The notes beneath the pieces are model-generated. The model did no database searches. It saw only the letters and a program-made list of their open reading frames with translations, and was not told the origin of the DNA. The translations under genes and the position numbers were made by a program. Positions 62,151 through 64,000 of a stretch of DNA of 64,000 nt are shown here, one piece after another (the first letter of the stretch is position 1; every line of letters starts with the position of its first letter). The stretch is from Bradyrhizobium sp. U87765 SZCCT0048. Lineage in GTDB: Bacteria > Pseudomonadota > Alphaproteobacteria > Rhizobiales > Xanthobacteraceae. The stretch covers positions 446,001 through 510,000 of the forward strand of contig NZ_JAFCMM010000003.1 in assembly GCF_018131225.1 (NCBI RefSeq), written 5' to 3'.

Positions 62151-63983
62151 TCAATCTTTTCGCCTATCCACTTGGAATAGCGTTGGTTTTCCATTGATGG
62201 GGCTCCAGTGTGCCCACCAACGTACCCAGCGCTGGTGGGCGAGCCAGTAGCGGACGGGCGCTACAGTCGTCCGACCGCCCGTCCTTCGACTGCGTAGGCC
62301 GGTGCTCGCGCACGCTGTCTTTCGGTTTGCGGAGTCCGTGAATGGGATCGGTCGTGATGAGCAATCCGACGGTTCGCGTATTCGTGCGATCGTGCGCTGG
62401 AGCTCCTCGTAGGATGCATCTCCGTCAGTTGCGGCAGCCAGCACCGCGACCTCGACTTGCACCCTTACGGCTCGGAACGATGCCCGCGCCGGGTCGACGG
62501 GACCACCGTTTGGGGCCTTGAACACGAATACCTGTTCGTCGGCACGCGGGACGCTGCTTCCATATCGGCGGTCGGGCTCGATAGCCACCCCAATCGAATC
62601 CAACACACGTCCAAGTTCGTCGGCAAACGCGGCCGAGATCTTACCGTCCACGGGCACTTCGATTCCGGCCATTTCCAGCAGTATCTGCGCCGTGCTGCTT
62701 CCGCGTCCGTGGTCGCCCATGACGGCTTCAATGCGACGCCGGAAATCGACGACTGCACCCGCGGTCGTGCTTTGTTGCAGATCGGCGGGCAGCAATTTCG
62801 CCGCAGCCATCGAGTTCCTGGCCGAAGGCTTTCGGCCGACGAAACGGCTGAAGGCGTCCAACTCGTCGGTGCAGTCGGTCACCAGCTTTTGCAGTCCGGG
62901 CAACAGTTTCGTGACGCGGGCCACATCGATGTGCTGCTCGTGCCGGCCGCTTACCGCCACTTCGAACGCACCGCTTGCCGCCCGGTAGCGCAACGAGATC
63001 CGATCCCGGCCGTCCACCGAAAGGCCCGCGGGATAGATGCGATCAAACGGCAACCGCCACAGCGCGACGAACTCATCGAAGCAACGGACTCCCGGCGTCC
63101 TCAAATACGTGTCAGGCACCGCAAGAGCCCAGCGCAATGCGTCTTCGGCCGACAGCGCAGGCGTCTCGACAAGGCGGTCGCCGAGGTAGACACGAGTGGA
63201 CAGGTCCATCTCGGTCCCGCCGCTCCGCTCCGGAGAGAGCCCGCGCAATTCGGGGCGTTCACCTTGTGCCAATCTGGCGAAATCGAGGAAATTGCTCGCG
63301 TAGCCGTAGAACGAACTGTTAGCGCCGTAGATCGCCAGAAGCCTCTCGACCTCTCGGACAAGCAAGGGCGCGTCGTCGCCTGCCTCCAGGAACAGACGGT
63401 GCTCCAGACCGTATAGGAAGATGAACACCAGCCCGATGCCGTAGGACGGATCCCGCCTGCCTCCGGCCATCCAATCGAGGAACGCAAGGCGGGCCCCGGG
63501 AGAAATGTCGGCATAAGACGGCCAGTAGGGCATCGAGCGGCCCTCGACGTCTGCCGATCCCGAGGCCGAAAGTCGCGGGTTGATGGAATATTGGCGAGTG
63601 GCGCCTTCCGCAAGCGGCAGCCAACCGCCGCAGTAGAACATCCCGGTGGATAGGCCGGTACTACCGAATTTCACGGTCTCGCCGCTCCGGATCAACTGTG
63701 CGGGCGGCAAGCGCTCAACGGGTCCGGAGGGAGCCTGGGTGCGGATCCGGAGCCCGGTATCCAAGGGCGGTGGCCTGAGACCGGTAGGATCGCCACTTTT
63801 CGCCGACCTCGCACACGAGAAGAGGAAACGCATGGCAATCAAGCCGCAGATCAGGGCTAGGGCCCCGACTGCCGCCGCATTCTCCACCGTAAAGCGATAG
63901 GCGGCCGATACCGCGGCGACCATAGCGCCGAACAATATCAACAGGATCGTTCCGCCCGACGAATTGCCCCCGCCACCTAGCAA
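62151..63983 (-). CDS. TerB_N-domain membrane protein with replaced 3' end
   Basis: A protein of 610 residues from a TTG at 63983; the frame is open to the window edge, so the true start may lie outside. An N-terminal hydrophobic part (about 12-55) would anchor it. The TerB_N domain follows (about 150-330: YWPSYADISPGARLAFLDWMAGG in pieces, GLVFIFLYGLEHRLF). A helical middle leads into the start of a TerB-like domain (VEVAVLAAATDGDASYEELQ). Homology stops near residue 537 (about 62373); the last 73 residues are Arg/Trp-rich and not TerB-like. The usual rest of TerB and the TerB_C domain are missing. It is probably a truncated, non-functional or chimeric product. Confidence 0.6.
   Translation of the reverse strand: MLGGGGNSSGGTILLILFGAMVAAVSAAYRFTVENAAAVGALALICGLIAMRFLFSCARSAKSGDPTGLRPPPLDTGLRIRTQAPSGPVERLPPAQLIRSGETVKFGSTGLSTGMFYCGGWLPLAEGATRQYSINPRLSASGSADVEGRSMPYWPSYADISPGARLAFLDWMAGGRRDPSYGIGLVFIFLYGLEHRLFLEAGDDAPLLVREVERLLAIYGANSSFYGYASNFLDFARLAQGERPELRGLSPERSGGTEMDLSTRVYLGDRLVETPALSAEDALRWALAVPDTYLRTPGVRCFDEFVALWRLPFDRIYPAGLSVDGRDRISLRYRAASGAFEVAVSGRHEQHIDVARVTKLLPGLQKLVTDCTDELDAFSRFVGRKPSARNSMAAAKLLPADLQQSTTAGAVVDFRRRIEAVMGDHGRGSSTAQILLEMAGIEVPVDGKISAAFADELGRVLDSIGVAIEPDRRYGSSVPRADEQVFVFKAPNGGPVDPARASFRAVRVQVEVAVLAAATDGDASYEELQRTIARIREPSDCSSRPIPFTDSANRKTACASTGLRSRRTGGRTTVAPVRYWLAHQRWVRWWAHWSPINGKPTLFQVDRRKD
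62252..62284. repeat. 9-bp inverted repeat in the replaced 3' end
   Basis: GGACGGGCG (62252-62260) and CGCCCGTCC (62276-62284) form a perfect hairpin. It lies inside the unrelated tail of the TerB_N frame. A second hairpin, GCCCACCA/TGGTGGGC (62212-62219 with 62233-62240), is nearby. Both suggest the tail is non-coding DNA read by accident. Confidence 0.45.
62290..62370 (-). pseudogene. Possible tyrosine-recombinase (integrase) scrap
   Basis: In a different minus-strand frame from TerB_N, 27 codons read VGLLITTDPIHG then LRKPKDSVREHR. This resembles the linker between core-binding and catalytic domains of site-specific integrases (NPxHGxRKPKD...R.RRL). It begins within three bases of the point where TerB homology is lost. 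No catalytic Arg/His/Tyr part remains. The match is short, so this is tentative. Confidence 0.3.
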
Positions 63984-64000
63984 TGAAAACCCGTAAAATA

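Noticed and set aside
62151..62370. The 73-residue Arg/Trp-rich end of the TerB_N frame as a real domain
   Set aside because: It contains two hairpins in the DNA and does not resemble TerB or TerB_C; more likely read-through into unrelated sequence.
1..64000. tRNA, rRNA, CRISPR array or intact insertion sequence
   Set aside because: None could be recognised on either strand; no regularly spaced repeats or transposase motifs were seen.

Overview
The window is GC-rich DNA with dense, short-spaced genes, most of them on the minus strand. Its families are typical of Alphaproteobacteria of the Rhizobiales: a MctP-type monocarboxylate permease with its DUF3311 partner, a TAXI-TRAP transporter with DUF1850, an ECF42 sigma factor with DGPF/YCII proteins, CbpA/CbpM, and an encapsulin with a DyP peroxidase. 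A Bradyrhizobium or close relative is the most likely source. This is inferred from gene content only; there is no rRNA or other marker gene in the window.

Layout. 1-3 kb: methionine importer genes metI (cut by the window edge) and metN, divergent from a sulfonate-type binding protein. 3-8 kb: an FAD/NAD(P)-binding protein, a cold-shock gene with a readable promoter and terminator, a DsbA-like thioredoxin, a small lipoprotein and prpE. 8-12 kb: a TPR-LprI protein and an ECF42 sigma factor with two DGPF/YCII proteins. 12-16 kb: a TAXI-TRAP uptake system. 16-21.5 kb: assorted enzymes, a PAS protein, an amidase and two tiny membrane proteins.

21.9-36.8 kb is the most striking region. It is a minus-strand block of four genes: a barrel-less STN/TonB-C signalling protein, a FecI-type sigma factor coupled to it by an ATGA overlap, a FecR-type anti-sigma regulator, and a 4171-residue filamentous-haemagglutinin-like (TpsA) exoprotein. 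It resembles the Pseudomonas Vre/PUMA3 cell-surface signalling module, but it seems dedicated to one giant adhesin, and no TpsB secretion partner lies in the window. A TPR membrane protein and a diguanylate cyclase lie just upstream.

40-45 kb: a CMD-family gene remnant, a thioesterase, the cbpA-cbpM chaperone pair, and a DyP peroxidase with an intact encapsulin-targeting tail whose stop overlaps the encapsulin start. 45-48.7 kb: a LysR regulator divergent from an MFS carrier and a nitrilase-family hydrolase.

48.9-60 kb reads as an alcohol, aldehyde and short-acid utilisation block: a PQQ quinohaemoprotein alcohol dehydrogenase, an aldehyde dehydrogenase with a divergent AraC regulator, a transporter-like hybrid kinase with its LuxR-type response regulator (CrbS/CrbR, MxtR/ErdR, MctS/MctR type), and DUF3311-mctP. 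prpE at 6-8 kb could activate the resulting acids, although it is not linked.

60-64 kb: an MFS exporter and then a decayed stretch holding a frameshifted membrane-protein pseudogene, a possible integrase scrap and a TerB_N gene whose 3' end has been replaced. I saw no tRNA, rRNA, CRISPR array or intact insertion sequence.
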